20,087 nt of DNA, from contig PLRZ01000281.1 of NCBI GenBank assembly GCA_003164075.1, forward strand, positions 3,280 to 23,366. The letters run 5' to 3'. Both the position numbers and the translations under genes were made by a program. The stretch's first letter is position 1, and each line of letters opens with the position of its first letter. Below the pieces are notes generated by a model. The model saw nothing but the letters and a program-made list of their open reading frames with translations. It had not been told where the DNA came from and made no database searches. Shown piece after piece: positions 1 to 9,235 of the stretch. This stretch comes from Bryobacterales bacterium. Its GTDB lineage: Bacteria; Acidobacteriota; Terriglobia; Bryobacterales; Bryobacteraceae.

Positions 1-1679
1 GTCCGCAGCCGTTCGCCAGCGCGACTTACACCACGGCGGGACAACTGTTCCAACTGTCGTATGGAGGGGCGACGGAGACGCGGAACTATAATAGCCTGTT
101 GCAACTGACCAGCCAGTCCGTGCCGGGCTATCTCAACATGACGTATACCTACGCGCCGGGACAGAACAACGGGCGGATCACCGGATCGCTGGACGGCATC
201 ACGGGCGAGAATACGACTTACAGCTACGACGCGTTAAATCGGCTGACAGGGGCGTCGAATTCGCAGTGGAGCGAGACGTACACCTACGACGGATTCGGGA
301 ACCTGACATCGAAATCGGGGAGCGGGGGCTCGCCGAACGCGGCGCCGTCGATGAGCGCGTCGTACGACGCGAATAATCACCAGGTGGGCAGCAATCCCGA
401 CGGCAACGGGAACAGCGGCGGCACCCGCTACTTCGAGAACCGGATGGTCATGCAGGGCTTCTATCCGACGAGCGCCACGTGGTTCTACGGGTACGATCCC
501 TGGGGCAAGCGGGTGATGACGGGATACGACGAGGACCCGGACAGCCTGGGCGCGGGGTCGGACCCGATCTACACGTACAACTTCTACGGGGTGGCGGCCC
601 GGAAGCTGGCGACGGTGTCGTGCAACGGGTGGCAGAGCAACGGGCTGCCGTATTGCGGGATGGGAGCATCGGGACAGAATGTGTACTTCGGGAGTAAGCT
701 GATCGTGTCGGGGGGAGTGACGGTGTTTACGGACCGGCTGGGGAGTGTGCGGGCGAACACGCAAGGGGAGCAGTTTGCGTACTACCCGTATGGGGAAGAG
801 CGGACGAACAGGGTGGATGGGCGGGATAAGTTCGGGACGTACTTCCGGGATACGGTGGGGCAGGATTACGCGGATCAGAGATACTATGGCTCGGGGACGG
901 GGAGATTTTGGAGCGTGGACCCGGGTGGGATTAAGACTGCGAACGCGGCGCAGCCAGCCAGTTGGAACCGCTACGCGTATGTGAGCGGCGATCCGGTCAA
1001 TCGCTTCGACCCCCACGGTCGTTATGCCGCAATTGCTGACTGCGGCTCCGGCTGGATGACGGACGCGTCCCTGGAAGGGCCATGCGATGACGGCGGCGGT
1101 GGCGGCTGCTATGGCGACGGTCTCGGCTTCGCGGAGCAGCCCGATCCCGGCTGTCCGACTGGTGGGGACCAGCCACCCCCGCCGCCCCCACCCCCCGCGC
1201 CAACTTGTGAGGATCTGTTGGTCGACGTGGTCAACGGTTTCCTTGATTTGCACTATCCGTCGCTGGCCAGCTACGCGAGCGAGATGGAGATGGTGGGGGT
1301 TTACGACAACATCGACCCGCGACTGTTCGCCGCTATTGCCGCGGGGGAGAACGGCACGGCAACCAACAACCCATTTGGCCTGGGCGGGAACGGATCGGCC
1401 AGGTTCAGCTCTATCGACACGGCGATCCAGAAGGCGGGATCATTTCTAGACTGGCTCATCTATACCATGAATGAGCAAACGGTTTCCCAACTATGGAGCG
1501 GTAACGGCTGGAAAACGGATCCCAAGAACCCAGCGAAAACCACACAGCCTCCGGCCTATTGCTATGGCGCGAACGCCGCCGCTGTCAAACTGTGCCAGAA
1601 CACCGGAGCGACGATTTCCGGATTCATGCAGTGGATGGGCGGCAACCCAAACAGCCTCGGATTTCCATGCGACAACTGA
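1..1679 (+). CDS. RHS/YD-repeat polymorphic toxin, C-terminal part (5' truncated by window edge)
   Basis: The frame is open from base 3, so the gene begins before the window. Residue numbers here count from the internal Met at 99. YD-repeat motifs such as YSYDALNRLTG and YTYDGFGNLTSKSG occur at about residues 40-75. The RHS core follows: DRLGSVRANTQGE, then YYGSGTGRFWSVDPGG and NRYAYVSGDPVNRFDPHGR, with paired DPxG motifs at D274 and D304. After the core comes a Gly/Cys-rich stretch and a poly-proline linker (about residues 355-368), then a variable tip to residue 526. The tip contains LFAAIAAGENG, NNPFGLGGNG and FSSIDTAI. These resemble the catalytic Glu and NN.FG..G signature of GH73/lysozyme-like peptidoglycan hydrolases (Glu would be E417). 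RHS shells are known to encapsulate and release C-terminal toxins. The RHS assignment is secure. The hydrolase call is an inference from short motifs. The downstream signal-peptide gene overlaps this one by 13 nt and fits an immunity role. Confidence 0.9.
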   Translation, partial: PQPFASATYTTAGQLFQLSYGGATETRNYNSLLQLTSQSVPGYLNMTYTYAPGQNNGRITGSLDGITGENTTYSYDALNRLTGASNSQWSETYTYDGFGNLTSKSGSGGSPNAAPSMSASYDANNHQVGSNPDGNGNSGGTRYFENRMVMQGFYPTSATWFYGYDPWGKRVMTGYDEDPDSLGAGSDPIYTYNFYGVAARKLATVSCNGWQSNGLPYCGMGASGQNVYFGSKLIVSGGVTVFTDRLGSVRANTQGEQFAYYPYGEERTNRVDGRDKFGTYFRDTVGQDYADQRYYGSGTGRFWSVDPGGIKTANAAQPASWNRYAYVSGDPVNRFDPHGRYAAIADCGSGWMTDASLEGPCDDGGGGGCYGDGLGFAEQPDPGCPTGGDQPPPPPPPPAPTCEDLLVDVVNGFLDLHYPSLASYASEMEMVGVYDNIDPRLFAAIAAGENGTATNNPFGLGGNGSARFSSIDTAIQKAGSFLDWLIYTMNEQTVSQLWSGNGWKTDPKNPAKTTQPPAYCYGANAAAVKLCQNTGATISGFMQWMGGNPNSLGFPCDN

Positions 1680-2239
1680 CCCTCCTTCTGGCATGCTTCG
1701 CCGCAGCCGCGTTCGGGCAACACCCGCCTGGGAACGCGACGGTCGCGGCCACGAGGTACGTAAGCGACCGGTTCCGGTTTTCAGTGGAAGTTCCGTCAGG
1801 CTGGCGAACCGCAACTGGACCAGACGAAGGACTGCCCCTTTTCACAAATCTTCCATGGTCGCGCATACAGGGCAGGCCTGCCCTGCCGAAGGGTGCCGCG
1901 ACTATCCACATGCTCTCAGAGGAGGATCTTCCTGCCCCTGTCGCGCACTACACGCTGGAGGGCTGGGCGGAATTTGGTCAGCGTGGTTCGGTGCGCGGAA
2001 CGGCAACGAGCGGGCTATTCGAGATGCCGCCTTCGACCGACGTCTCGAAGGCAATTGTCGCGGCGTTTGACGAACAAACGTTCGGCCCGTCGGTGCCTGT
2101 GCAGCACACCGTTGCGGTGTATTGGGAGTTTCGTGGGCATCGCTTCGCCACGTATCTGATCTACGCGGTCGGGGACCCCAAGGGCAAGCGATACGAAGGC
2201 GTTCTGACCGCTGTAATGCGCAGCATTCGGCCCCTCTAA
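1667..2239 (+). CDS. Small exported protein, candidate immunity protein for the RHS tip
   Basis: The 190-residue product starts MRQLTLLLACFAAAAFGQ, a clear Sec signal peptide with likely cleavage near FGQ. Its ATG at 1667 lies inside the end of the RHS gene (stop 1677-1679), so translation is probably coupled. An upstream in-frame ATG at 1559 would add 36 residues that are only the RHS sequence read out of frame, and it would bury the signal peptide, so I reject it. The mature part has a PsbP/DUF1795-like opening, RFRFSVEVPSGW, and ends GVLTAVMRSIRPL, a pattern of small alpha/beta PsbP-like domains. I do not recognise a specific family. Position directly after a toxin tip, coupling and periplasmic targeting together match an immunity protein against a peptidoglycan-acting toxin. 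That role is inferred. Alternatively it is an unrelated secreted PsbP-like protein. Confidence 0.75.
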   Translation: MRQLTLLLACFAAAAFGQHPPGNATVAATRYVSDRFRFSVEVPSGWRTATGPDEGLPLFTNLPWSRIQGRPALPKGAATIHMLSEEDLPAPVAHYTLEGWAEFGQRGSVRGTATSGLFEMPPSTDVSKAIVAAFDEQTFGPSVPVQHTVAVYWEFRGHRFATYLIYAVGDPKGKRYEGVLTAVMRSIRPL

Positions 2240-2241
2240 GG

Positions 2242-4812
2242 GATGCTGTTAACGGCCCTTCAGCGGGCGGACGGCCGATTCCGGAGCCCGGATGGACCTT
2301 GGTGGGATTAGGCCGGCGGCTCGAAGATCGTCGGGAATTGGAATCGGTATGGGTCTGCAAGCAGGATCCCTTTCTCGGTGCGTCGTTCGGCAGCGTGAAG
2401 GTGCTGAGTAGTGTAACGCCCATGGGAATCGGCAATTCCAACCAGTTTCAGTACAATGCCTACGGCGAAATGACGCAGTTCACCACCCCGCTGGGCGCCG
2501 TGCTGGGGTGGCAATACCGGACGTTCGTTTACACCGCCGGCAATTCCTCCCGGCAATACCGGGAAGTGCAGACCCGCACCATGTCGCCGGCCTACAATGG
2601 CAGCACCAACACCTGGAGCCTGTCACTGGCGAACGGTACCGGCAGCCTTCACGGGACGGGAACCGTGCAGGACCTGGGCGCCCAATCGGAGAAGCTCTGG
2701 ACCTTCAACACCAGCACGACCGCCCTGGCCGGTAACACTCCATACCCCGACGCGCTCCTAGGCAGCCTCACCGCGTACGACGAAATCTTCACCGGATCCG
2801 GCGGACCCACTACCCTGCTGCACAAAGACTACACTCCCTGGCAGAGCAGCGGCGGGCAGGCCTACGAGAGCACCATAGTGACCACCCTGAACCCCGGCGC
2901 CGGACCGGCGCAAACCAGAACCGTGCAGACGCTGGACAACCACGGCAACCTCACCCAGTCGCAGATCACCGACTATGCGGGCAGTGCCACTGGGACCCGC
3001 ACCTACAACATGACGTATACGGCGGGCAGCAGCAACTACGCCGCGCGCTACATCTTCAACCGCCTGCTCACCGCGACAGTGACAAACGGTGGCAGCCCCC
3101 TGGCGCTGGTTAACAACACCTACGACTCGGGCTGTTTCACGAACGGGATGACGAACACCAACGCCACCAACAGCCACGACCCCGCCTACAACACCTCCGT
3201 CACCATCCGCGGCAACCTCTCGGGCACCTCCGGGCTGAACGGCTCCGGCTGGTACTGCACCGCGTACGACACCGCGGGGGTCCCGTACTATAGTTGGAAC
3301 GGGACGCAATCGGTGACCATCCAGACCGATTCCACCACCGACTATTCGCTGCCCACCGCCATCCAGCCGAACAGTAACAGCGACATGCAGACCAGCGCGA
3401 CCTACGCCAGTTCGTGGGCCCCCACCAGCCTGACCGGGCCGAACGGCGACCAGGGAACCACCACCTACGATTCCTACGGACGGCCCGCGCAAACCACCAT
3501 CCCCGATGGCGCCGTCACCACCTACACATACGCCTATTACAACTCCGCGACCCAGTCCGGCGCCAACAGCCAGACCGCTACCCTCGACGGCCGCTGGCAG
3601 ACCACTACCCTGGACGGCTTCGGCCGGACTATCCGCGTGCAGACCGGCAACGGCAGCACCACGGTATCCACCGTCGACACCCAGTACGCCCCTTGTGCCT
3701 GCTCGCCGCTGGGCAAGATGTCGGCCGTATCCGAGCCCTATGCGCCGGGAGGCACCCCCGTGTGGACCACCTACACCTACGACGCCTCGGGCCGCACGCT
3801 GACCGTGACCGCCCCCGATGGCAGCATCACGAGGTACGCCTACCAGGGCAACAACACTACCGTGACCGACCCCGCCGGCAAGTGGAAAACCTCCACCGTG
3901 GATGCCTACGGCAACCTGATCGTGGTGACCGAGCCCAACCCGGCGGGCGGCACTTTCGCCACCAACTACACCTACACCTTGGCCAACCAGCTCACCATCG
4001 TCTCCATGACCCGCGGCAACGTCACGCAAACGCGGACCTTCCTCTACGGCGGCTCCGATCTGATAAGCGCCACCAACCCGGAGAACGGCACCGTCACCTA
4101 CACCTACGACGGCTCCCACCACGTCCTCAGCCGCACCGACGCGCTGGGACAGCAGACGCAGTACATCTACGATTCTTACGGCCGCCTCACCGAAGCGCAA
4201 TACTACCCATGCAGCGTGTGCGACGAAACCACTGCGGATCGCGTGACTTACTACTATGACGGAACCCTCCCGGCCAATCTGGGAAAAGGGTACGGTCAGT
4301 GGGGAAACTCGCCCCCTCCGGCGCTTCAAAACACCATCGGGCGGCTGAGCGCGGTGACCTTCAACGGCGGAATAAACGACGAGTTCAGCGACTCCTACTA
4401 CTACCTCTACAGCTACACGCCGCCGGGCCGCGTGGGCGCCCAGATGATGGGGGTGCAGGCGCAGCCGGTTCATCAGTTGAGCCCGGCTACGTGGCTGACC
4501 TTCTCCGCGGCCTATCAGTGGGACAATGAGGGGAGAATGACGTCGCTGCAATATCCCACCGTGCAGATAACGGGGTGGGGAAACTACCCGGGGGTCATGC
4601 CGACGGCCGGATATCAGTACGACGCCAACGGGCGGCTGGGCGCGAACGCAATCTCCTCCAAGGACGTTTCAAGCCAATCCGGGACATGCCCAACCACATC
4701 ACCAAACTCGAAAGTGAACTTCGACCGCGCAATACCATTCACCGACACACTCAACCGAGCGCGAGTCGAGTTCTGTTGCATTAGTACGACCTCGGCATGC
4801 TCATTTAGATAA
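2242..4812 (+). pseudogene. Orphan internal RHS/YD-repeat fragment
   Basis: This long open frame carries many YD repeats (YNAYGEMTQFTTPLG, YDSYGRPAQTTIPDG, YTYDASGRTLTV, YIYDSYGRLTEAQ, YQYDANGRLG). It has no signal peptide or N-terminal domain, no RHS core (no DP.GR) and no tip. The frame is open from 2122, but 2122-2239 overlaps the upstream gene in another frame. Recognisable RHS sequence starts around 2390, and the first in-frame ATG after that is at 2422. RHS similarity stops near 4640. The last ~57 codons are antisense to the MaoC-like gene and have no RHS character. It is best read as a leftover of an RHS gene after recombination, not a working protein. It ends just before the part of an RHS protein with which the upstream gene enters the window. 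The two pieces therefore do not visibly overlap, and whether they are paralogues cannot be judged. Confidence 0.8.
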
Positions 4813-5042
4813 ACGAATCTGCTGAATTGAGCACGTAGTTTGCACAGCGGCGGCAATTCCGGCTGGGCCGCGGCTAGCGCATCCAGCGTCCATAGCAGTA
4901 GATGGATGCCATGCACCACCTGAGACCCAGCCTGTGTCCGCCGCGCCAGCAGCGCATCCACATGCATTGGGTTATGGTCCCCCGACGTCGAGGCAAAACG
5001 CTGCTGATCCGTATCGGTGAACGTCCGCTCTGCCAGCCTCAT
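4614..5042 (-). CDS. MaoC-like hotdog dehydratase, 3' end replaced by RHS DNA
   Basis: The 142-residue frame begins MRLAERTFTDTDQQRF and shows the MaoC/R-hydratase signature SGDHNPMHVDA (D22, H23, N24, P25, H27, D29), then QVVHG at 41-45. This family hydrates or dehydrates acyl-CoA or acyl-ACP thioesters in a hotdog fold. A GGAGGA ribosome site lies 6 nt before the ATG, and the gene follows the MBOAT gene by 24 nt, so it is the last gene of the operon. The final residues (about the last 8, PSRPLASY) come from antisense RHS sequence, and the junction is near 4640. MaoC proteins of similar polymer or lipid clusters are often longer, with a second hotdog or a reductase downstream, so the native C-terminus was probably lost. 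The catalytic Asp/His region is intact, so partial activity is possible. Confidence 0.75.
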   Translation of the reverse strand: MRLAERTFTDTDQQRFASTSGDHNPMHVDALLARRTQAGSQVVHGIHLLLWTLDALAAAQPELPPLCKLRAQFSRFVYLNEHAEVVLMQQNSTRARLSVSVNGIARSKFTFEFGDVVGHVPDWLETSLEEIAFAPSRPLASY

Positions 5043-5066
5043 CGATCTTCCTCCGACCGCCGCCCT

Positions 5067-6506
5067 TCAAAATGTTCTGTAGACAATGCTTGGCGCTGGC
5101 TGATTCAGCAGCAGCCTCATCACAACCGCTATCAATCCCAGTCCGCTCGCATAAACCACCCGCGCGTAGCGACTGGTGAGCACCGGCCCCTCTGCTGACC
5201 TGATCGAAAGCAGCGCGCTCCGTAGCACCTCCCACGCCGCCAGCACCACCGTAGCCGAGATCCAGATTGCCAGCCAAACGCCCAGCCACTGCATCACGCT
5301 GATGGAGGAGAATACCTTGTAGATCTCTTCCCATCCCGCCCAGAACCAGAATAGTGTCAGTGAAAACCAACTAAACGTTAGCCCCCGCCCAAATGAGACA
5401 TAGATCGGGTTCACCGCCAATGCCTTGTAGCCTCTGCGCCCCATGACCCTCGTCAACCCCAGCTGCCACAGCCTGTTGATTGAAATCCCGCCACCCTGCA
5501 GCAGACCATAAACCACAAAAGCTGATGTCCGCCCGTGCCACACTCCTACTAGGAAGAAGGTCGCGAATAAGGAGAACACGTCCAACCACGGCTCCACCGA
5601 TGGAGACGGAAGCCGCCGCATCAGGGCTACCAGCAGCGGATTGTAGACATACTTCTTGAACCAGTCCGAAAGCGTAATGTGCCACCGGCTCCAAAACTCC
5701 AGGAACGACGATGCCGACAGCGGCCGGTCAAAGTTCTCGGGCAGGCGCACCCGCATCAGCCTCGCCAGCGCAATTACTATGTCGATGTAGCCGGAGAAAT
5801 TCGAGTACAGAAAGAACGGGTAGACGACGGCCACGCGGAAGGCAGCAATGAGTCTGAGCGACAGAGGAAACGATGGCTGCATCTGCGCAAGTGCGTCTTC
5901 CTGGACGGCATGGAGGAGTACCGACAACACGTTGACCTTGAAGAAGCCGCGAACGATGCGCTCCGCTTGCAGTCCGACGAGGCGTAGCCCCAACGGGATC
6001 GGCTCGCCGGCAAACTGGTCGCGGGCAAACTCGTCATAGCGCTGGATTGGGCCGGAAACCAGCGTCGTGAAATTGAGAGTGTAGAGCAGGTAGGCGCCCA
6101 GACCAATGTGCCGCTTTTCGTCTCCATCTCCCGTTTCAATGAGAACGTGCAGCACGCGAAAGAAGATGTAGGAGAGTCCAAGGGTGAAATAGGGATACGC
6201 GAGAAAGATTCCTTCTGGCAAAAAGGTATATTTCTTCAACCATATATAGGCGAAGATGACAGCCAGAATGCTCCAGACCATGGGCTTGGGCCAGCCGCGC
6301 TCAAGCAGGCTAAGTCCGGCGTAGCCCAAAAGCAAGAAACCGACCAGAGGCAAAAGGGCAACCGGGTTATGCGCGAGCACACCGAGGAACGCAATGCTCG
6401 CCAACATGAGCACGCTTGACCGCCAGATGTGCGAGTTGCCTTTGATGTTTGAGACCAATGCTGCAGCGAGGCCGAAAATCACGAACTGGAAAGACGCAGT
6501 ATCCAT
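5067..6506 (-). CDS. MBOAT-family membrane O-acyltransferase (DltB/AlgI type)
   Basis: The 479-residue polytopic membrane protein has about ten hydrophobic segments. The MBOAT hallmark is clear: FLEFWSRWHITLSDWFKKYV (H276 region), followed by FFLVGVWHGRTSAF with the invariant catalytic-type histidine H324. Members such as DltB, AlgI and PatA move acyl groups across the membrane to exported polymers. Length and motif order match the DltB/AlgI branch. The ATG at 6506 comes 3 nt after the stop of the SGNH-like gene. MBOAT plus SGNH is a known two-part surface O-acylation arrangement, and the ACP two genes upstream could supply the acyl group as DltC does. The substrate is unknown. Confidence 0.93.
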   Translation of the reverse strand: MDTASFQFVIFGLAAALVSNIKGNSHIWRSSVLMLASIAFLGVLAHNPVALLPLVGFLLLGYAGLSLLERGWPKPMVWSILAVIFAYIWLKKYTFLPEGIFLAYPYFTLGLSYIFFRVLHVLIETGDGDEKRHIGLGAYLLYTLNFTTLVSGPIQRYDEFARDQFAGEPIPLGLRLVGLQAERIVRGFFKVNVLSVLLHAVQEDALAQMQPSFPLSLRLIAAFRVAVVYPFFLYSNFSGYIDIVIALARLMRVRLPENFDRPLSASSFLEFWSRWHITLSDWFKKYVYNPLLVALMRRLPSPSVEPWLDVFSLFATFFLVGVWHGRTSAFVVYGLLQGGGISINRLWQLGLTRVMGRRGYKALAVNPIYVSFGRGLTFSWFSLTLFWFWAGWEEIYKVFSSISVMQWLGVWLAIWISATVVLAAWEVLRSALLSIRSAEGPVLTSRYARVVYASGLGLIAVVMRLLLNQPAPSIVYRTF

Positions 6507-6509
6507 TGG

Positions 6510-7727
6510 CTACCTGCCTTCCTCCAATACGGCCCTTTGCTGGGCCGCAACTTTGAGCACAGGCACCGCGCCGTTCGTAAGCTCTCTCGCCAACAGTCCG
6601 GAGATCATGGCGTGCCCGCGAGCATTGGGATGCACATCGAGTGGGAAGAAACCCTGCTCAGTATTGGGTATACTCCGGAAGTACGGCAAGATGTCGACAT
6701 AGATTCCGCCATGGCTCTCAATCATGGAGCGCAGTTCATTGTCCAGCTTGTAGGGGTCGAAGCCAGCCGGCCACACGCCCTTGGAGATCATGGCCACCTG
6801 AGCGCGTTGCGGTAGTAGCGCAGCCACCACAGGTACGCCTGCGGCCTTGGCCTGAGCCTCAATATCCGCGACATCGCTGTCGAGATCCCTTAGGTGGCTT
6901 TGCCATTCCGCGTTCGGTTTGGTTCTCAGGAATTCCGGGCCGTGGATCTTCTGCCCAAAAGGCGCGTCGGGCCTCTCTGCCAGGTAAGAACTGATCAACT
7001 GATTCTGACTCTCGTACAGAAAATGCCGAAACATGAATACGCTATGTGAGGATAACTCCAACTTCAAGCGTCCCAGAATCCGCCTTGCCTTGCGGTATGG
7101 CGACAGTGCCGAGAAGGCTTGGGGAACTTGGGACGCTCCAGGATCAGGCAGCGGTAACAACGGGTTCCAGATGTCGGATGGGTGCAATAGCCAGAGAATC
7201 ATGTCGGGCTTTGCCGTCAAAACCTCATTGAAGTGAAGAGCGACAATGTGCGGGGGGCGCCAAGGCATGCCTTCGTTGTAGAGCTCAACGTTGCGCCCCG
7301 TCCTCCGCGAGAGTTCCGAGGGCAGCAACGCGGCGATGGTTTTTTCGTTTGGCACCCGCATTCCCATCGCATAAGATCCACCTATCATCACGATCCTGTA
7401 GGTGCCCGGCGGCGGCTTAGTCCCGCATTGAAGATCCGTGCGATGGCCACAGCTGTTGAACCGGTACTCCGTTACTTCACCTTCGGGAATCTTTTCCCGG
7501 CACACGCTGTTTGGAATCCCCCGCGCGCCGGTCGAGGGATCGTTGAACACAATACAGTCTTCCCCTGACCCAGGTAAACTTGCAAACATCCGCCGCGCAA
7601 TAACATCTGTAGAAAACACTAGGAGACAGATCGTCGCAAAGCTGAGCGCGGGGAGCAGAATCCAGTCTCGCCGTGGCAGCTTCACTTCTTTAGAGTTCGA
7701 AGGCTCGCTGGCGTTGGGTTGGGTCAT
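6510..7727 (-). CDS. Membrane-anchored SGNH/GDSL-like hydrolase, partner of the MBOAT protein
   Basis: The 405-residue protein has a cytoplasmic N-terminus of about 22 residues and one transmembrane helix (WILLPALSFATICLLVFS, about 22-39). The large exported domain carries SGNH-like blocks: block I RIVMIGGSYAMGM with S118, and block V FPLDVHPNARGH with D364 and H366, giving a plausible Ser-Asp-His triad. Related proteins (DltD, AlgX/AlgJ, PatB) complete acyl transfer to, or remove acyl groups from, extracytoplasmic polymers. Its ATG overlaps the FkbH stop by 4 nt (ATGA), which implies translational coupling. Pairing with the adjacent MBOAT gene supports the surface-acylation role. Block I has GGSYAMG in place of the canonical GDSL spacing, so triad function is inferred and not demonstrated. 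Confidence 0.85.
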   Translation of the reverse strand: MTQPNASEPSNSKEVKLPRRDWILLPALSFATICLLVFSTDVIARRMFASLPGSGEDCIVFNDPSTGARGIPNSVCREKIPEGEVTEYRFNSCGHRTDLQCGTKPPPGTYRIVMIGGSYAMGMRVPNEKTIAALLPSELSRRTGRNVELYNEGMPWRPPHIVALHFNEVLTAKPDMILWLLHPSDIWNPLLPLPDPGASQVPQAFSALSPYRKARRILGRLKLELSSHSVFMFRHFLYESQNQLISSYLAERPDAPFGQKIHGPEFLRTKPNAEWQSHLRDLDSDVADIEAQAKAAGVPVVAALLPQRAQVAMISKGVWPAGFDPYKLDNELRSMIESHGGIYVDILPYFRSIPNTEQGFFPLDVHPNARGHAMISGLLARELTNGAVPVLKVAAQQRAVLEEGR

Positions 7728-9235
7728 ACGAGTGACTCCCCTTTGGCCACAAAGCCCTGCGAAACGACCTTCATCGGAGCATTCGCAGGGTCAGCGTTTT
7801 CAACCAACAGCTCCCAGCGAGTCAGCCCGGGCCCTTCTTCCATCACTTTCTCGAATCCGAGCCTAGCATAGTGGTCGACGACCAGCTTATTGCGGTCCGT
7901 GGGCCGGTAGGTACCGGTCACCTTGTGGACGCCGGCTGCACGGGCATGCTCCAGAATCTCGCGCAGCACCATATGTTCCACCTTGCGTCCCAGCACGCGG
8001 CAGCTCATCAGCCAGGTGTCGATGTCCCATACTCCGGCTTCGCCAGGCCGGCAGATGACCACACTAATCATGCCGTTATCGCCGAAAATATCCGCCAGCC
8101 GGACCTGCAGGGTAAAGACCTCAGGGTCGTTCTCCGCAGCGGTCACTTCCGGATCGGTGTAGCGGCGCGTCGTCAGGTTGTACTGGTTGGATTTGTTGAT
8201 GAGTTGGACAATGCGGGCCCTCCCAGTCGCGTCAAAGGGCTGAAATGTGATCGTCATGTCCAGGGACGCCAAGTATGCATCCACGCTGCCAACTTGCTTT
8301 TGCAGGTTGGCACGCTTGGCATTGTCCTGGTAGAAGCCCGCCCGCTTGAGATCCTCAGTGGCAAAGGCAACGGCCTCAAAGTAGCCGCCCGCGGTGAGGG
8401 TTCTCGCGTAGTAGGCCGCCTCTTCTGGCAACTCCGGCACGGCCACCTGCGGAAGTAGCGTTCGCACAAGCCCCCGCTCCACAGGATTGTCGTCGAGAAA
8501 TACCATGGCGTCCAAGCCAAGCGACAGTTCTTCAGCAATGGCCTGGATGTTAGTGGCTTTGTCATTCCAGTTGGCCTGAAAAACGGCAATGTGGTCCAGC
8601 TTCAGCAACATCTCGGGATGTTGCTCAAAAGGAGCACGCGCCACCTCGTCTGTGTTCTTCGACGATACAGCCAGCACGATTCCTCTTTGGCGCAAGTCCA
8701 GCGCAAGACGCTGCACTGCCAGGTACGCTTCGCCCGTGGCATCGCCCTGTGCGACTTTGATACCCTCCAAGCCGTCGTCTCCGATCACTCCGCCCCAAAC
8801 CGTATTATCGAGGTCGAGAATCAGAACTTTTCGGCTTTTGCCGCGAATGGCTGTAACCGTCCGAGCAACGTGATCGGCGTAAAGCGGAATGAGTTCGTCG
8901 GAGAAGGAGAACTTGGCCATATTCCACAGTTGTGTGTTGTGCCAGTCGGCGAGGCCCACCGTTTCCGCCAGGCCGGCAACATCTAGCAGCACATCGCCCG
9001 ATCCAAGAACATACTCAGCCAGTTCTCGGTTGATGTTGTCGACGAGGCTTCTCAGCGTTCCCGGTAGCGCCCGGTCTAGGCTTCCAAAGAGCGTTTCCAC
9101 AGGCGGAGCGAAAGTTTGAAAAAGGCAAACGGCATTCGAATTAGTCTTGATGCCGTTGCGAAGCACCTGCAGGTAGCCAATGACGCCTTGCACTGTGGCG
9201 GAAGAAGCTTCAGCGTCCGCCAGGGAGAGTTTCAA
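7724..9235 (-). CDS. FkbH-type HAD-IIIC enzyme with C-terminal GNAT-like domain (main part)
   Basis: The 503-residue frame carries the HAD signature LILDLDNTVWGG (D141 and D143), the second-motif region AVSSKNTDE (191-197), K226 in NWNDKATNI, and the acidic motif FLDDNPVER (D248, D249). The C-terminal part (about 330-490: VQLINKSNQYNLTTRRY, then WLMSCRVLGRKVEHMVL) is the acyltransferase-like domain of FkbH proteins. Characterised FkbH enzymes take the glyceryl unit from 1,3-bisphosphoglycerate, dephosphorylate it and load it on an ACP. The start is TTG (9235), because the first ~135 residues of a normal FkbH protein lie in the preceding overlapping frame. The N-terminus KLSLADAEASS continues that family sequence directly, so this is probably one gene broken by a one-base loss. 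It overlaps the downstream SGNH gene by 4 nt. Confidence 0.9.
   Translation of the reverse strand: MKLSLADAEASSATVQGVIGYLQVLRNGIKTNSNAVCLFQTFAPPVETLFGSLDRALPGTLRSLVDNINRELAEYVLGSGDVLLDVAGLAETVGLADWHNTQLWNMAKFSFSDELIPLYADHVARTVTAIRGKSRKVLILDLDNTVWGGVIGDDGLEGIKVAQGDATGEAYLAVQRLALDLRQRGIVLAVSSKNTDEVARAPFEQHPEMLLKLDHIAVFQANWNDKATNIQAIAEELSLGLDAMVFLDDNPVERGLVRTLLPQVAVPELPEEAAYYARTLTAGGYFEAVAFATEDLKRAGFYQDNAKRANLQKQVGSVDAYLASLDMTITFQPFDATGRARIVQLINKSNQYNLTTRRYTDPEVTAAENDPEVFTLQVRLADIFGDNGMISVVICRPGEAGVWDIDTWLMSCRVLGRKVEHMVLREILEHARAAGVHKVTGTYRPTDRNKLVVDHYARLGFEKVMEEGPGLTRWELLVENADPANAPMKVVSQGFVAKGESLV

Noticed and set aside
234..1253. Long minus-strand ORF (339 aa) antisense to the RHS toxin gene, and a 597-aa one at 2758-4551
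   Set aside because: Their composition (Arg/His/Val/Gly-rich, no domain) is the mirror of GC-rich YD-repeat codons; the plus strand carries clear RHS motifs.
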